Assembly: GCA_016806645.1 (NCBI GenBank)
Contig: JACSYO010001810.1
Coordinates: forward strand, 62,001-126,000
DNA from: Ophiodon elongatus
Taxonomy: Eukaryota; Chordata; Actinopteri; Perciformes; Hexagrammidae
Direction of reading: 5' to 3'
DNA: 64,000 bases
Positions 24,861 to 37,530 of this stretch are shown piece after piece (positions within the stretch are counted from its first letter, which is position 1; each line of letters begins with the position of its first letter). A program made the translations under genes and the position numbers. The notes under the pieces were generated by a model that did no database searches, was not told the origin of the DNA, and was given only the letters and a program-made list of their open reading frames with translations.

Positions 24861-27800
24861 ATTGCCAGCCATGCCTAGTTTACAATACAATACAAATCAA
24901 TTTTCTGGGACTTGAATGTAGTCCGACCGGCATGACTTACTCTCCACCAGTATGATGGCAGTGCTTTTCAAGACTGAATCATGAACAAAAACATGATTAG
25001 TCCTTCTTGCTCATTTACTTTAAAAAGGTAAATTGTCATATATGATGGATATACTCTTCAGTCAGTTTATTGGATCATCAAACTGAGCATTGACATGCGC
25101 CACACCTGCAACACATCAGGCAGTATAATGTAACCTTCTGAGCTAAAACAAGATATTGATCTGCAACAACTTTGATAATCAAGTTATCTCTACGTCAGTC
25201 GTAGCTGCTAAATGCTTCACTATGTTCCCTAGCTAGTTGATAACTAAGTTTGTCTGTGGTTTTGGTGCTGTGCAAGAAGCGTACAGCAAGTTCAATGACA
25301 CATTTCCACTGAAAACCACATCTTGCACGAAACTCGGCGGATGAGTGACAAGAGTGAATCAACGAAACAACAAAATGCATATTTCCTCTAAATGGGGAGC
25401 TGCAGAGTAGGTGATAGTTCACTAGAAGTGAGCCCTTTTAAATTACACAATTTTACCCATCGTTAATACAAAAATGTTAATTAGGGCAGCTTTAAGTTTG
25501 TTCCTTGAAGCAAAGATTTCTTTGGTTAGGTGTATCTGATCTGGTGTATTTCATGGCAGTTCCAACAGTAGTACACTGGCTCATCTTAAAACTGTCACAA
25601 GTAAGCTTTTCAGCAATGTGTCCATTAGAACGTTTCACTCTCCTTGGCAGCTCTGCATCCATGGTAAAATGTTACATACATAATATTTATATATGTACAG
25701 GTGATATATATACACACACACACAAAAACATCAAATCATGGCCGTAATCTTGTGAACTGATCAAAAGGAAAACAGGAAATCCTTCATCCTGATTCTCTCT
25801 CGACGGTAGCAAAATCATGAGGCATGGCTTCATGTGGTTGTAATACCAGGTCCAGCAAGGTCAGAGCAGAAAGTACTAACTCCATTAAAGACTGATCCCG
25901 CTGAGGCAGATTAGGTCTGTCCCGTCCCCTGCTATCCTCCTTCAACCACAGCACCGATTATATCAGCAGAGCGAAAATGTCTATTTTTCCAAAGGCGTGC
26001 TTGGACACTCATTAATCTTCCTCTAAAGAAGCGACTACACCCAATATTGGCCAAGAAGTGCGGGGAGGCGGAAGTCTCTCTCACACACACCTGTCACAGT
26101 CCATCTGCTGCAGAAAATTCATACCTGATCCACAAAACGGAGAGGATACGACAGGGTCTACATGCTACATTGATGTGCACACAATGAGGCTTCATTCTGC
26201 AGAGAGCAGACATCCATAATACTGAGCTGACACCTGGACACAGTAACACCCACACACACCTGGACAAGATCTCTGCACTACCAATTAGCCCCTCTCTTTC
26301 TATCAGAGCATCAAGTGAAGTGTTCATGCGCCTTGTAATTACAAGGGCAGAGGACGCGTTTCATTTAAAGCTAGCAGCCCGCCACAGACCTTGAGAGAAA
26401 AACGCGTCTCTGACTCATTCGGAGCGAGAAAGTCATCAGCCATCAGACATCCACTGGCTGTTCAATGTAAACAGGAGGCAGACAGGTTTGACCATAACAA
26501 CGCTGTTTTTACTGTGAAAGCACTTCACAAGTCACAAAGTAACCTCCACTTAAGAAGAAAGGGTATCTGACGAAATCACGGGGCCGGGAAGAGTTGAATC
26601 ATCCTGACCTTCTCAGCACATCCCATTCTGATAAATCACACAGGGCAGCAGTTCTTGATGACAGGCTTTCACGGTGCACAGAGCCCGCTCCAATACAACC
26701 TGCCAACAGCAAGGTCCTACGAAGGAAATGCAGCTCTACACCTCACATTATGGCCCATAAATACAGCTGGGAGCGCTGCTGCCCACAGCGGGCGGGCGTT
26801 TGATGTGAGAAAGTAGAGGAAGTCCACTTAAAGTCCATTTCACTGTCTATTCAGCTTCTTGTGGCGACTGAATGGACATAATGCTTGTAACATCAGACTG
26901 CATGACTAGTCACCCTCTTATACTTGCAATGACCCTCACTCCATTTGTCTCTGAACTCTGAATAAATTCATAGGAGTTCAAACTGCCTGCTCATGCATGT
27001 TTGGAAAATGAGGCCTATGGGCAGCTGCTGTTACTCCAAGAGCTAAAACTAGTAACATTTCTCTGGTCCAGACACAAAATAAGAGCAGCTTTTACAGGTT
27101 AACGCATATGCTTATGCTTCAAAAGAGATGCTGACAGGATTTATGCATATCAGGGCTCCACACACAGTTGTATTTATGGAGAAAATCATGTTTGACTGCC
27201 CAGAGAACAAGCCCACTAATCTACAGCACTACAGCCATTTTCAGACAGCTTAACCTCTCTATAATCTGCCTGAACTCTGGACACTCGCTTCTAAACACAG
27301 ACTGAGATTAGCAGCCTATCGGAGACTTATAGAGCAACTATGAAAGCTACGCCACAATAAGCTGCTCAAACCTTCCCATGTCGCCATTTAAGAAGACACA
27401 ACACGAGGAGTAGAGCGCCATACTATAAACACACAGAAACGAGTGCCTAAAGAGGTCCTCTAAAGGAAGTATACAGTCTCGTGAAGGCGGCTAATAACCC
27501 TGGACGCCCATGTGTTTCTCATGAAAGAATCCCGTCCTCCGAGTGCTCACACTCTCAGCCAGGAGCGAGGGGCACAGTTGGTCTTGATGACTCCAGCGCT
27601 CCTGCTTTTGAAGGCTGAGCTCAGATAACTGCTGCTCTGGCCGGTTAGCGCTCATCTGAAATTACACCTCCACCTTCCCAGAGTGCCCTGCCCATGCAAT
27701 CCTTCCACTCCATTGTGTGTTATCTCCACATATACAGCCTGGGACAGATAAAAGGGAAACTCTAGCTCTAGCTTCAGACAGTTAAAATTACAATTTTAAG

Positions 27801-27904
27801 AGTAACTAAAAAAGCAGCTACAGTGTTGATGGAAAAGTTTCGCCTCGCCAGTCCATGAGCAGCTGAGGGATACTGAGCACTGAGATACAGTGAGATGAGG
27901 AAAT
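24861..27904. other. First intron of st6gal2, distal part, no gene seen
   Basis: The segment 25195-25310 (gctgctaaatgcttcactatg) matches a repeat copy at 61688-61760. A short (CA)n tract lies at 25711-25725. GC content rises at about 26.3-27.7 kb. No exon was identified. Confidence 0.45.
25195..25310. mobile_element. Dispersed repeat, related to 61660-61880
   Basis: Shares gctaaatgcttcactat, agctagttgataact and gtttgtctg-type blocks, in the same order, with the copy inside the JAM-like gene. Family unknown. Confidence 0.5.
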
Positions 27905-27929
27905 AATCATATTTTATGTTTAAAGTAGC

Positions 27930-28145
27930 TTAAGAGACAGATATTTTCCTCAGGGGTTGGTAGAGACCAAAAACAGAGCTAAAAGAGAGTGAATATTGGA
28001 CTTCCATTCATCTGTTGACCAGAAAGAAATGAATGATAATGTTGCTCAGTAAATGCAGGATGTGAAAATAACTGTAAGTAACTGTTTGCTAACAAGTTCA
28101 CCACATCAACTTAAAGGTGATATGTCAATAGTGTGTTCAAAACCT
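27930..28145. mobile_element. Dispersed repeat, related to 46400-46540
   Basis: The run tttcctcagg, gagaccaaaa, agagctaaaagaga, gtgaatat is shared with 46429-46480. The rest (gtttgctaacaagttcacc, ttaaaggtgatatgtca) resembles a repeat I recall from percomorph genomes. Unclassified. Confidence 0.5.
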
Positions 28146-30135
28146 ACATCCACTGCCCCCAAGTGGCCAAGAAAAAACTGTTTTTGTTATTAGCCCCCAT
28201 TTTTCCCATCAATATTAAATAATAGACATTTAAAACCTTCTAATTATAAATTGACCGTTTCTAACCTCTTTCTTATGGCAGACAATATCATCTTGCGGTT
28301 AAATCAATGAGACTGTTCTGTGCAATCTAAAAAATAAAAAAAAAAGATTAAAAAGACGCTTCACTCTGCTGCTTGTGAGATGAACAACCGCTGCACATCT
28401 GTCTTTCAGAGACAGAAAGTCTGTATCCCTTTACAGTCTGAGAGTGGACAGTACAGAAATGTGTCCCTGAAGCATAACACCTTCCTTTTCTGTCCTGGAA
28501 TCTGTTTTTCATTTTCCCCTCAATGCTGTAAGGTCAGTCAGTCACACACTCACCGTATAAACACCAACACAGTATCAGAAAATACTTCCACACTCCATAA
28601 TGTTTTTGCTTTGCTCAGTATTGATTGAACTAATGGGAACAAAATAATTCAATTTATACACCTCACTGGGATTTGTGTCTCACTCCATCTGATTGAGAAT
28701 GTCTATTCCACATAACTCACTTCCCTTCTCCAACTTCCTTTGGTGCGATGCAGAGCAGTCAATCTTTGGGTAACTAGTTACCTCCGTTACTGGGTCATCA
28801 CTGACAGCAGTTATGCCTTTCATCAATTGGTATTTTTAGAACTGCAGCGAGTCCTCACCACTATTTTGTGGCTTAGCAGACAGCATTTTGCTTGTGGTTA
28901 GAGACCACAAGCTTTTTTGGGAACATATGAGCGCATGCAGCCATGTTGATATTTTACCATTGTCATTGTAAGAGAAAAGTGGCACACTGTTCGTGCATAC
29001 AAAGAAAGCCGCTCTCCAACACACCTGTGCTCTGTCTGCACACGCAGAGAGAGGCCTCCCCGTTTGAGACAATAAATATCCAGCTGGAGAGACAAAGAGG
29101 TGCCAGCCAGTGTGCAGCAAACCGTGCAGTAATTACATACTTTTGTGTAAAAGCAATAATGCAGATGTTCTGCGAGATTCGCAACTCTTTTACACATTGG
29201 TGGTGGTGGGGAAAGTGCATTTATCAGGTAGGCCGCACATTAGCACATTCATAATACATCGAAAGAGAGTGGGTAGTGACATCTATAGTTCACTTACTAT
29301 GAAAGAAAAGATCAATAATGTAACTTTAGTTTGATTTCATGTCTTTTCAGTTGTACTCTGGTGGTTAAAACCACTGTCTACTGAATTGTGTCCTTGTCAC
29401 AATCACTCAAAAGCTTTGAAAAACAGAGTGCACATACGTATTCAGCAGCTGCACACACAAACAAAATTACACTTTTCTGATGAAAATGTCACGATAATCT
29501 GCGAAAGAGGAACAAATTACAAAAGACAGATCGGTATCTTCGATTTCAATGAAGTGAGAACGTGGGTGTCTTTCTAAATGTAAGAAGTGTCCGTTTACTT
29601 TCGATCTCTGCTCCTGTTATCGAAGGTGATGTAATCCCGCGTTTCGTTGACATTGAGAGAAGTCTCGACAGCTTAGAGTGCTAAACCTTCCACTTTTATG
29701 TTAATATCAGACAACATGAACTTCAAAAGGCAACACACATCAAACCTCCCACAGAAAAACACATAATTACCCTCATCAGTTTTCCTCTACTTGTAAATGA
29801 CTTTACTGCCCTCAAATAATGTGAAGGCGAATGCTTTGCATTATGGCTTGGTGTTTAATTCAAAGCACTTGGTCCGGAAGCTGAGGTGTTTTCTGATTCA
29901 TCACTAATGAACTCGCTCCAAACAAAAAAGGCTGCTACAGTCGAGAAGCCGTGCAGCTGTGGGTATGAAAGTGCAGCCATGTGAAACAAACATTTCCACA
30001 CTGCTCCTCAAATTTACTTTTGAACAACAAGAGCAGATTATTTCCATCATGACAACAGAGTGGCACAGACCTACGCATGCAAGTTCCCTTATCGAACAAC
30101 AATGTGATATATCAGGAATCAGTGGGTTGAAATTG
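28146..30135. other. First intron of st6gal2, promoter-proximal, no gene seen
   Basis: Short ORFs on both strands overlap each other and match no family I recognise. Confidence 0.5.
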
Positions 30136-30146
30136 ACACACACACA

Positions 30147-30178
<32 letters not shown>

Positions 30179-30211
30179 TACACACACACACACACCACAC
30201 ACACACACACA
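30136..30211. repeat. (CA)n microsatellite, imperfect
   Basis: About 38 CA units with scattered ta interruptions. Cysteine/valine-rich and histidine/threonine-rich ORFs across it are artefacts. Confidence 0.95.
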
Positions 30212-30569
30212 TTTATGGGGCCATTTTATCATTACTGAGACTTTCAGATCCCCTGGAGCTCTTGTCTTGGCCTGGGTTTCCTGTTTTGGATGGACTTTCA
30301 CCATGTGCATGAAGCTGTTAAGCAATAACTATAGTATCAAGGGAACAATAAACCTCTGTATCTTCTCAAGTCTGGGAACAGCTGGCAGGCCTGCTTTCCC
30401 TGGGAGCTGAGAACGGACTCTTCATCAGTGTGGAGAAACACGATTTCCTTACAGGACTCAGTGGCACCATCCAGATGAGCGTCATCCACCGACACACATT
30501 GAACTCTGCTGCGTGTGTCTATTTGGCTCCTGGTGTTTATCAAACCAATTGTTAGTGTGAAACCCACCA

Positions 30570-31290
30570 ACAAAAAAGGACTGCGCGGGGACTAAATGAG
30601 CTGCCGTTATTAAAATGAGCTTCCTTTGATGATCGCCGACCGTGCTCCGGTAAAAGTAACGCAGACAAAGGGTTTTTCTCCTGCATGTTTCATCCGCAGG
30701 TTTGATCTCAGAGACCTCCGAAATATTGAATCGGTTTTTTGGGGGCAAACGCTGCGCGTGCACATCCTCCCGCTGTGCCTGCTCCGTGTCCTGCACAAAA
30801 CGCGCTGAAGCAGCAAATGCAGATCTGTATGGAAATGCTGCGGAGAGCGAACAAAGCCTTACCTAAAAACTGAGTCGGTCCTCACTGGATGATGCTGCTG
30901 CTGCTGCTGTCCGGCGGTCCATTTTGCTCCAGTTCGCCTTATTGCACAGCGAGCATGCGAGTCGGTCCGTCTCGCCTCTGCTGCCCGTTCACAGAGCAGA
31001 TATCCACTACTACGCTGCGCGGAGCGGAGCGGAGAGGCTGTGTTGTCTGTCACTCTGTTGATGGCCTTTTTCTCGCATCCACATCCACCGAGGGGGGCGG
31101 AGCCAGCGAGCACTGGTTTTGTGGCTTGCTGGCCTGAAGGGAAGGAAATGAGGAAAGGAGGCAAAGAAGGCAAATAAGGGAAGAAGGAATGGTATATTGA
31201 TATTGCATTTGATACCTTCCTGGCAGCAAGCAGCAGCAGGCAGGGGAGGGGAGAGGAGGAGGGAGGAGGGAGGAGGAAGGACGCCATATG
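30570..31290 (-). promoter_or_regulatory. st6gal2: CpG-rich putative promoter of st6gal2
   Basis: CpG dinucleotides are sparse over most of the flanking 10 kb but cluster at about 30570-31100, for example gctgcgcggagcggagcgga near 31014. Upstream in the gene sense (31180-31290) lies a polypyrimidine tract of TCC and CCT runs. No convincing TATA box was seen. This fits a CpG-type vertebrate promoter driving the minus-strand gene. The start site cannot be fixed from sequence alone. Confidence 0.45.
30863..31100 (-). other. st6gal2: Putative st6gal2 first (leader) exon
   Basis: A consensus donor gtaaggc (30862 and below) closes a CpG-rich minus-strand segment. The 5' end (about 31.1 kb) is a guess from the extent of the CpG-rich stretch. 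The segment carries a short CAG run (about 30890-30908). It also has a uORF from an ATG at 30922 with A at -3 and G at +4, whose TAG is exactly the last three exon bases. If real, the first intron is 14.3 kb. Assignment is inferred from position, strand, CpG content and the donor. Confidence 0.45.
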
Positions 31291-31299
31291 TATTAAAAA

Positions 31300-33027
31300 T
31301 TTGATAACTTCCCAGCAGGTCTGTGCAGTTCAAAGAGGAGAAATGACATTTTGGGAAACAGGCAAGTTAGATGAGAATATTGAGAGCCTACTCTCATATC
31401 AGTCCTGTAAATATAAGTCGACAGCCAGGGGCCGCTTAGTTTAGCTTAACTTTGCCGGGAGCAGTGAATTCCTGATGCCTCCCAGCCAAGAAGTGGTGCA
31501 GCCTGTAACCTCCCATGAAGGAGCAAATTGTTGCTTTGAAATATGTATTTTTTTGTTGTAAGAATTAGACAACCAAGATATACGGTGGTAATTAGTGACA
31601 TTTTGCCTTGTGACCTCTTACAACGAAGGAGTTTCTATTTGCCTCGTCACAGATTGCATATATCTAGGAATTGTGAGCCATGAGCAAAATAGGGGCAACT
31701 CTATCCAAAATTGCCCCCCAAGTTGGAAACCGCTGCTTAACTGATCCAGAGTGATGAACGAAATGGTGAATCTGAATTTTTTTTAAAGAATCACTCTCAC
31801 AACACACCCACTGTCAAAATCCCAACATGCAAGCAAATAAATCCAGTTAGAACAAGTCAGATGCCATTAAAAATAACGAGTAAAGGGGTGTTTAATGTTG
31901 TTTCCCACTGTAAGTCGTCAGTGGGTTGAGATCATCAAACAGAGGGAGGGAGTTTCATAACTTTGGTGCAGCTCCTGAAACTAAAACTGAAACCTCTGTC
32001 ATCATACAGTAACACAGTCTCAGAGGGCCTCAGGTGTCTGTAGCGGGCTGATATGCCATTTTTAGATTTTGTGGTCCTCGATAAATAAATATCAAGCTTT
32101 CCCTTTGAACTCTGGTAGGGAGCCAAAGATGGGAGGCAAGAAGTAGGGATGGTCCCTTTGGTCTTGTTAAAAACTTTGCGGCCAAGCTTTGAGCCAACTG
32201 ACCGCAGCATTTAAAGTAGTCACGAGGTGGAGGTGGAAACCTAAAGGAAATGTACACAGCCAGGTCTGCTCTCCCACGTCTTTATGGAAAGCTAAGCTAA
32301 CCGGCTGCTGGCTGTAGCTTCAAATTTGCATTAACAGACGTAGCAGTAATATCAATCTTCTCATCTAAGTCTTCGCAAGAAAGCAAATAGGTATTTCTTA
32401 AAATGTTGAACTTAATGCACACAAAAATGGAAATCTACAATTTGATAGCAAGTGAGCAAATTCCATGTGATGATGAAGATGTAATATTAGCTACTAAATG
32501 TATGTTGTATCTTGTAATTGCATCGTGACTTTTGGTGCTGGGGTTACCTTTTTATTTTTTCCCGTTGACGATTTTGTGTGTGTGTTTATGTTTATGTGTG
32601 TGTAAGATAGAGAAAGTAGTAAGTAGTTTGTGTTATTGTGCTGTGCAAGGATCAACCAGTGTAATATGGGTTGTGCATTTGTGCGCTGCTCTCTTAATTA
32701 CCTCATCAGTAAATGTCAAATGTTCAAATGGCTCCGCCATCTAGATTTATTTATTAATTTGTGCTCCATCAGATGCAGGCGCTGCTGCTGCATGCTGCAA
32801 TTACTGCTGCACAGCCAAATGTGCCAATGAAAAATAAATCACATCACAAAGAGATCTAACAAGCTGTCTGTGAACCGTGAGACCAACTGGAAAGAAAACA
32901 TGCACGGCGTTTACGGAAGAAACATTCTCTTTAACCACTGAGACCCTTGAGGATGTTCCGATGGCCTCTCAGAGAACAGGAGGGACACCGATGAGCCACA
33001 GAAAGAGATGACCACTGCATGCAGCAC
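31300..33027. other. Intergenic DNA upstream of st6gal2
   Basis: No gene recognised. The 31905-32215 stretch has a 91-codon minus-strand frame that may come from an old interspersed element; I could not name it. Confidence 0.45.
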
Positions 33028-33540
33028 GGCTCTACTCAACTCGACTTGCTCTGGTTTGGTTTTCCACTTGCAAAAGTTGCGGATGGTACCAGGTACTTTT
33101 TTATAAAACACCACCTCGGTCGAGATTCCAAGCGAGATGAGCTGATATTAGAAATGGAGTTAAAACGTTGCAGACCACTGATTGGTCAGAGAGAATTGTC
33201 ACTGGAATCGTCACAGGACATCCTGCACAAACTCAACATTTTTAAATAGCTAAGCTACCGTCAACAGTAACCAAAATGTTCTTGTATTCACTCGACCCAG
33301 ATGTTTTAAAATGGCAGCCCAAAATATGGCTGTTCATCACGGCATATAGTTGACGAAGTGCAGATCTCTGTTTGTTTGCTGAAAAAAAGATTTTCAGGTT
33401 GAAGATGATGTTAGGGCAGTTTCACGTTGCGTCGCAGTGGCGATCAGCTCAGAATCCCGCCTACATTGACGAGGTAATATCCGCAGTGGGAAACAAAGGG
33501 AAGGACCTGGTAGCAAAATTGAGTTGAGTCAGGTCGAGCC
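33028..33540. mobile_element. 513-bp MITE with inverted termini
   Basis: The left end ggctctactcaactcgac and the reverse complement of the right end (ggctcgacctgactcaactc) are alike with small differences. The interior (tggttttccacttgcaaaag, gattggtcagagagaat) resembles a repeat common in teleost DNA. No clear target duplication was found, so the superfamily is open. No transposase is encoded. Confidence 0.6.
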
Positions 33541-35724
33541 AAAATATGCAGTGGAAATTGGGCACAATGGTAGAAAACTTGATCCCAAAATGTTCCCCAC
33601 AAACAACCACACACACATACAAATATCCAGATACACATGCATTTGGATTAAGGGGTTAACGAGGATACTCAAACTGTTGCCACAAAATAATGCAACCAGA
33701 GGAACTGGCTCCGTTGCACACAGGCTGATCTCTTCAAAGTGAAACTCCATAGTGGGGCGTTTGGAGGCAGATGACTCACGCAAACTCACTGGTATGCTCA
33801 GAGTCTGTGACTGAAATATGGAGAGCGGGAGTGGCCTGTGGGAATTGTGTTTCTGGCCCAGAGCAATATGTTGAGACTCGTGTGCTGAAGTGTCACCTAC
33901 AGTCATCCCAAACGCTCCCCGGCAGGTCAGCAGCTCTTTGTTGAACACATGACTCAGGTGCTTATCTTCTTTCTCCAGGTGTGCGTCAGTCAGCCCAACT
34001 TCATTATACAGCTGCCTTTGTAGTGGACGACCAAGAAAAGGAATCTCACAATGAAGGAAAGAGGTGAAAGTCTGCATGTGTGTTATGACAGAAGAGGAGC
34101 GTACGTGTGTGAAGTATGTGTGGAAGAGTATTTTGCTTTTTCTTTCAGCCCAGCTGCAGCGCTTTTTACATTGAAAATGACTGATGGCTGTGATCTATAG
34201 AACCAATTAACCCTTTGGTAATAAAATCATAATAACAGTGAAAGGAAATGAAAATATTTTTTTCAAACAATTGGTCCTTGATTTCAGACAGAAGGATACA
34301 AAAGCAGCCTTTCATTTCTAGTTCAAGAACGTCGAATTTGCCGTGTGAAATGACAAGCGTCATCTCTGGATTGCTAGCTAGCTCCATGAGATGGTTGAAC
34401 ACTCCATCTCTAGCTGACTCATTTTAAAGCCTGTAAAAGGGTCTTGTTTTCCATTTATGAAGTGGGGTTGTATGAGGCACTTCTTCACAGTCCGTGTATT
34501 ACCTATAATAGAAGGCGGTCTGCACGCCCCCAGTTCAGAGAAACAAACAGGAGTACCATCACGAAAGCAAAGCAATGTACTGCTGTGGATAGGAGCAGAA
34601 GTAAAAAAGGCCCAATTTATACATGTTTAAGATTTATTTTGTATTTACCTTGCTGTCAGACAGCTCTTTCCGACAGGCAACAAAAGGTGAAGCCAGCACT
34701 GACATCCCCTCCACTGTTTCCAGTGTATGCTTTTGTCTTTGCTTTAAAGTCAAAGCACAGCCACCAGCACAACCCTCATCATCGCTACCCGCGTAATCAT
34801 CATTGAGACACATAACTGTGTGATTTAGATGAATCAGAGCAGTCAAAGCTCTCTGCTGAAATCATATTCAAACATCTGGCCAGCTCTCTGATCTACCCCA
34901 CTTTGCTCTTCCCCTCAACTAATTGTGGCCATTAGAAACCTGTGAGAGCGTGACGGTTTCCATGGCAATAAGCTGATGTGCTCTGCTGTTTCGTGCCTTA
35001 AATGTCCTGGTCATTTCATGCCATCTGTTTACCCTGATTGCTATATCTCGACGGATAAATGGGAATTATGTGAGTCAACACATCATGGAAGCCTCGCTGA
35101 CTTAATGGGTTTGTGCACGTCAACAAAATGCTGGTGGAGGTGTTTGAGGAAGGGCTGACGGATTGAGGGATGGGGCCTCTGAGAGCATTTCATCAGTTTT
35201 ATATTCAATCCTCACACACTACAGAGAGATAAGTAAACAGCAACTGATGTAGTAAAATGACAGCCAGTGGGTAACTTAGCCCTTAACAGACTGAGCAAAG
35301 AGTCGTCTCTTGTGGCCATTTGATGGGTTTGATGAGATCATCTCTGTGGTGTGCATATAGAGGCAAGAGAAGCCAAATGAGCATTGGTACTCACTGTGTC
35401 TAGAACATAATTGTCACATTCTGTGTCTCATTAGAACACATTTATTTCAAAGTTATTATGTTTTTTGATACACATTTAAGTGTAAAGTTGTTTATAAGTT
35501 GTTGTGTTATTATCCATTTGTGTGTTGAGAGTTAACAGAGCCATTTGTGGGGCTGTACAATGCTATGTTTACCATGTTCACCATCTGAGGTAAACATGTT
35601 AGCATTTGCAAATTGGCACTAAACAAAGTACAGTTTAAGCTTTTTTGGCATAGAAAGACTAAAACAGACCTGACGTAGAAGTTCAAGATCAATAAAACAG
35701 AATACACAATATACACACAGGGCT
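33541..35724. other. Intergenic, no supported gene
   Basis: Contains the longest unexplained frame of the window (minus strand 34077-33529, 182 codons, its end inside the MITE). It has no recognisable domain and is not called as a gene. Confidence 0.45.
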
Positions 35725-36375
35725 TACTACATTACACTACATATGTTTAGCTGATGCTTTTATCCAAGGAGACTTACTATAAGTGCATTCAACCACGTGG
35801 ATACAGGATTGCAAGAATTATGTAATTCCATCCAGTTCATGATATGTGGTGATCTGCTTCAAGGGCTACAGTTAGAAACAGAGTTGGGGCAGAACAGCAA
35901 ACAGTCCTGATTTTGATGAGAGGTAACTGGGCTCCCCTCTAAGTGAGCGAGCCGACTGGCAGTTGCAGAGCTGAGCCGGGATGTATAGTTTGACCATGAC
36001 TTGGATGTAGGATGGGCCTGATTGGGTACATTTGCATGTGCGAGTTGACAAGAGCCTCCTGGGTAACGAATGCATGTGTCCTCCTAATGTTGTGGAGGAT
36101 GAATCTGCAGGAGCGAGACGTCGCAGCGATGTTGGCAACTACACAGATAGCTGACCATTCAGCGTCACGCCCAGCTTCCTCACAGTCCGAGCTGGGGACA
36201 CCACAGAGTTCTCAATGGTAATAGGGAGGTGATGGACGGGAGAGGCCTTCCCTTGAAATCTTGTCACAGTTCAGGTGGTGTGCAGACATCCACTGAGAGA
36301 TGTCAGCCTTACATTCAGAGATTCATGCTGCCACCTGGGTTTCAGCCAGGGAAAAGACAGAATTAGTTGAAGATA
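35725..36375. mobile_element. Long interspersed repeat of teleost type, unclassified
   Basis: The left part has gctgatgcttttatccaagg and ataagtgcattcaacca. The middle has cagagttggggcagaacagc and ggcagttgcagagc. The right part has atccactgagagatgtcagc. I recall these blocks occurring together as one repeat in percomorph genomes. No intact ORF. Confidence 0.5.
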
Positions 36376-37458
36376 TGATATGATTATACGTGTCCACACT
36401 GCTGCTTTCATACATTATGTTCTGAGGAGTACCAGAACCCAAAGGGCTTACTGGAATGATACACCACTCCTTGATTCATGGATAAAAAATACTCAAGACG
36501 AACTTGAAATGTCACCACTGGAACACATCACTGAGACCCTGAAACTTATCAAATAGGCAGAACTAGACAAACAAAAAGCTTTCTCAGAATAATTCAGTCC
36601 AAAGGTAAGATAGACTAGTGGCTGTCTGCCTTCTTATCTCCCTTTCACTGTCTTTGTTCTTACATTTCTTTGTTCCACCTAAATATTACATGTGCATTAG
36701 GAAGACCATTGGATGATGGATGCGATGTGGTACCGGCTACATCTGCTCTTTTCCACATTTATTCTGCTCAACATCGGTGGATGAACTCAACGACCCGAGA
36801 GGAGAAAATATAGGGAAATAGCGTCATCATTACAGAACACCTCTGCATGCTCGCCACATGTAACAAAGACCTCTACGGGGCTCCCTTATAAGAGCTATTA
36901 TCCCATGTTTATACCCCCTGCTCTAGATCTCCTGACAATAACCAATGCTATCATGTAATAAAACACTTTCAGTCAGTGTGGCCGATGGGACGACTGTTGG
37001 ATCAGAATGAATATTTGTTGTCTGTAAAGCCAGAAAAATTACTTTGCTTTGAAGTTGCATCCATTGGGGTTTTGCTTAAGATGGGAAATGATTAGCAGGT
37101 GATGATGTGAAAGGGATCCAACACCAAATATTAGCTGGACCTTCAAAAAGAGTGAATCCACATTAAACCAGCTAAATTAGAAAAATACAAACTCCGTTTT
37201 GGTCCCCTATTGACGGTAAGCCTACATTTTGACACCAGAAGAAACCAGGGTTTTTATAATACAGTCTCCAGAATGGACAGAGCAGAAAACAATGGCATCG
37301 CATTTTTGGGAAAATGTAGCTGTTGGAAAACAAGAATGGTAAGCCTGTTTGGGGGCTTTATGAAAGTTAAGTTAAGAAGATTTTTTTTGTAGTCTCTTAC
37401 ACGCACGCTGTGATCACTCTCTTTAAGTTTCAGCACTAAATCACACAATGCAGACATT
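36376..37458. other. Intergenic, no feature seen
   Basis: No open frame or repeat recognised. Confidence 0.5.
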
Positions 37459-37530
37459 GTCATAAACTGTGTTTATGTTGAATATGTCAGATGAGTCATA
37501 AACTGTGTTTATGTTGAATATGTCAGATGA
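37459..37530. repeat. Exact 36-bp tandem duplication
   Basis: The 36 bases starting gtcataaactgtgtttatg occur twice head to tail (37459-37494 and 37495-37530) without a mismatch, implying a recent duplication or an assembly artefact. Confidence 0.95.

Noticed and set aside
29904..30325. Cys/Val-rich and His/Thr-rich ORFs over (CA)n, and similar ones at 50.4-50.7 kb and 56.1-56.7 kb
   Set aside because: Translations of dinucleotide repeats.
30859..31287. 142-codon minus-strand ORF across the putative promoter
   Set aside because: It runs through the polypyrimidine tract and the presumed leader exon and has low-complexity composition; better explained as leader and promoter sequence.
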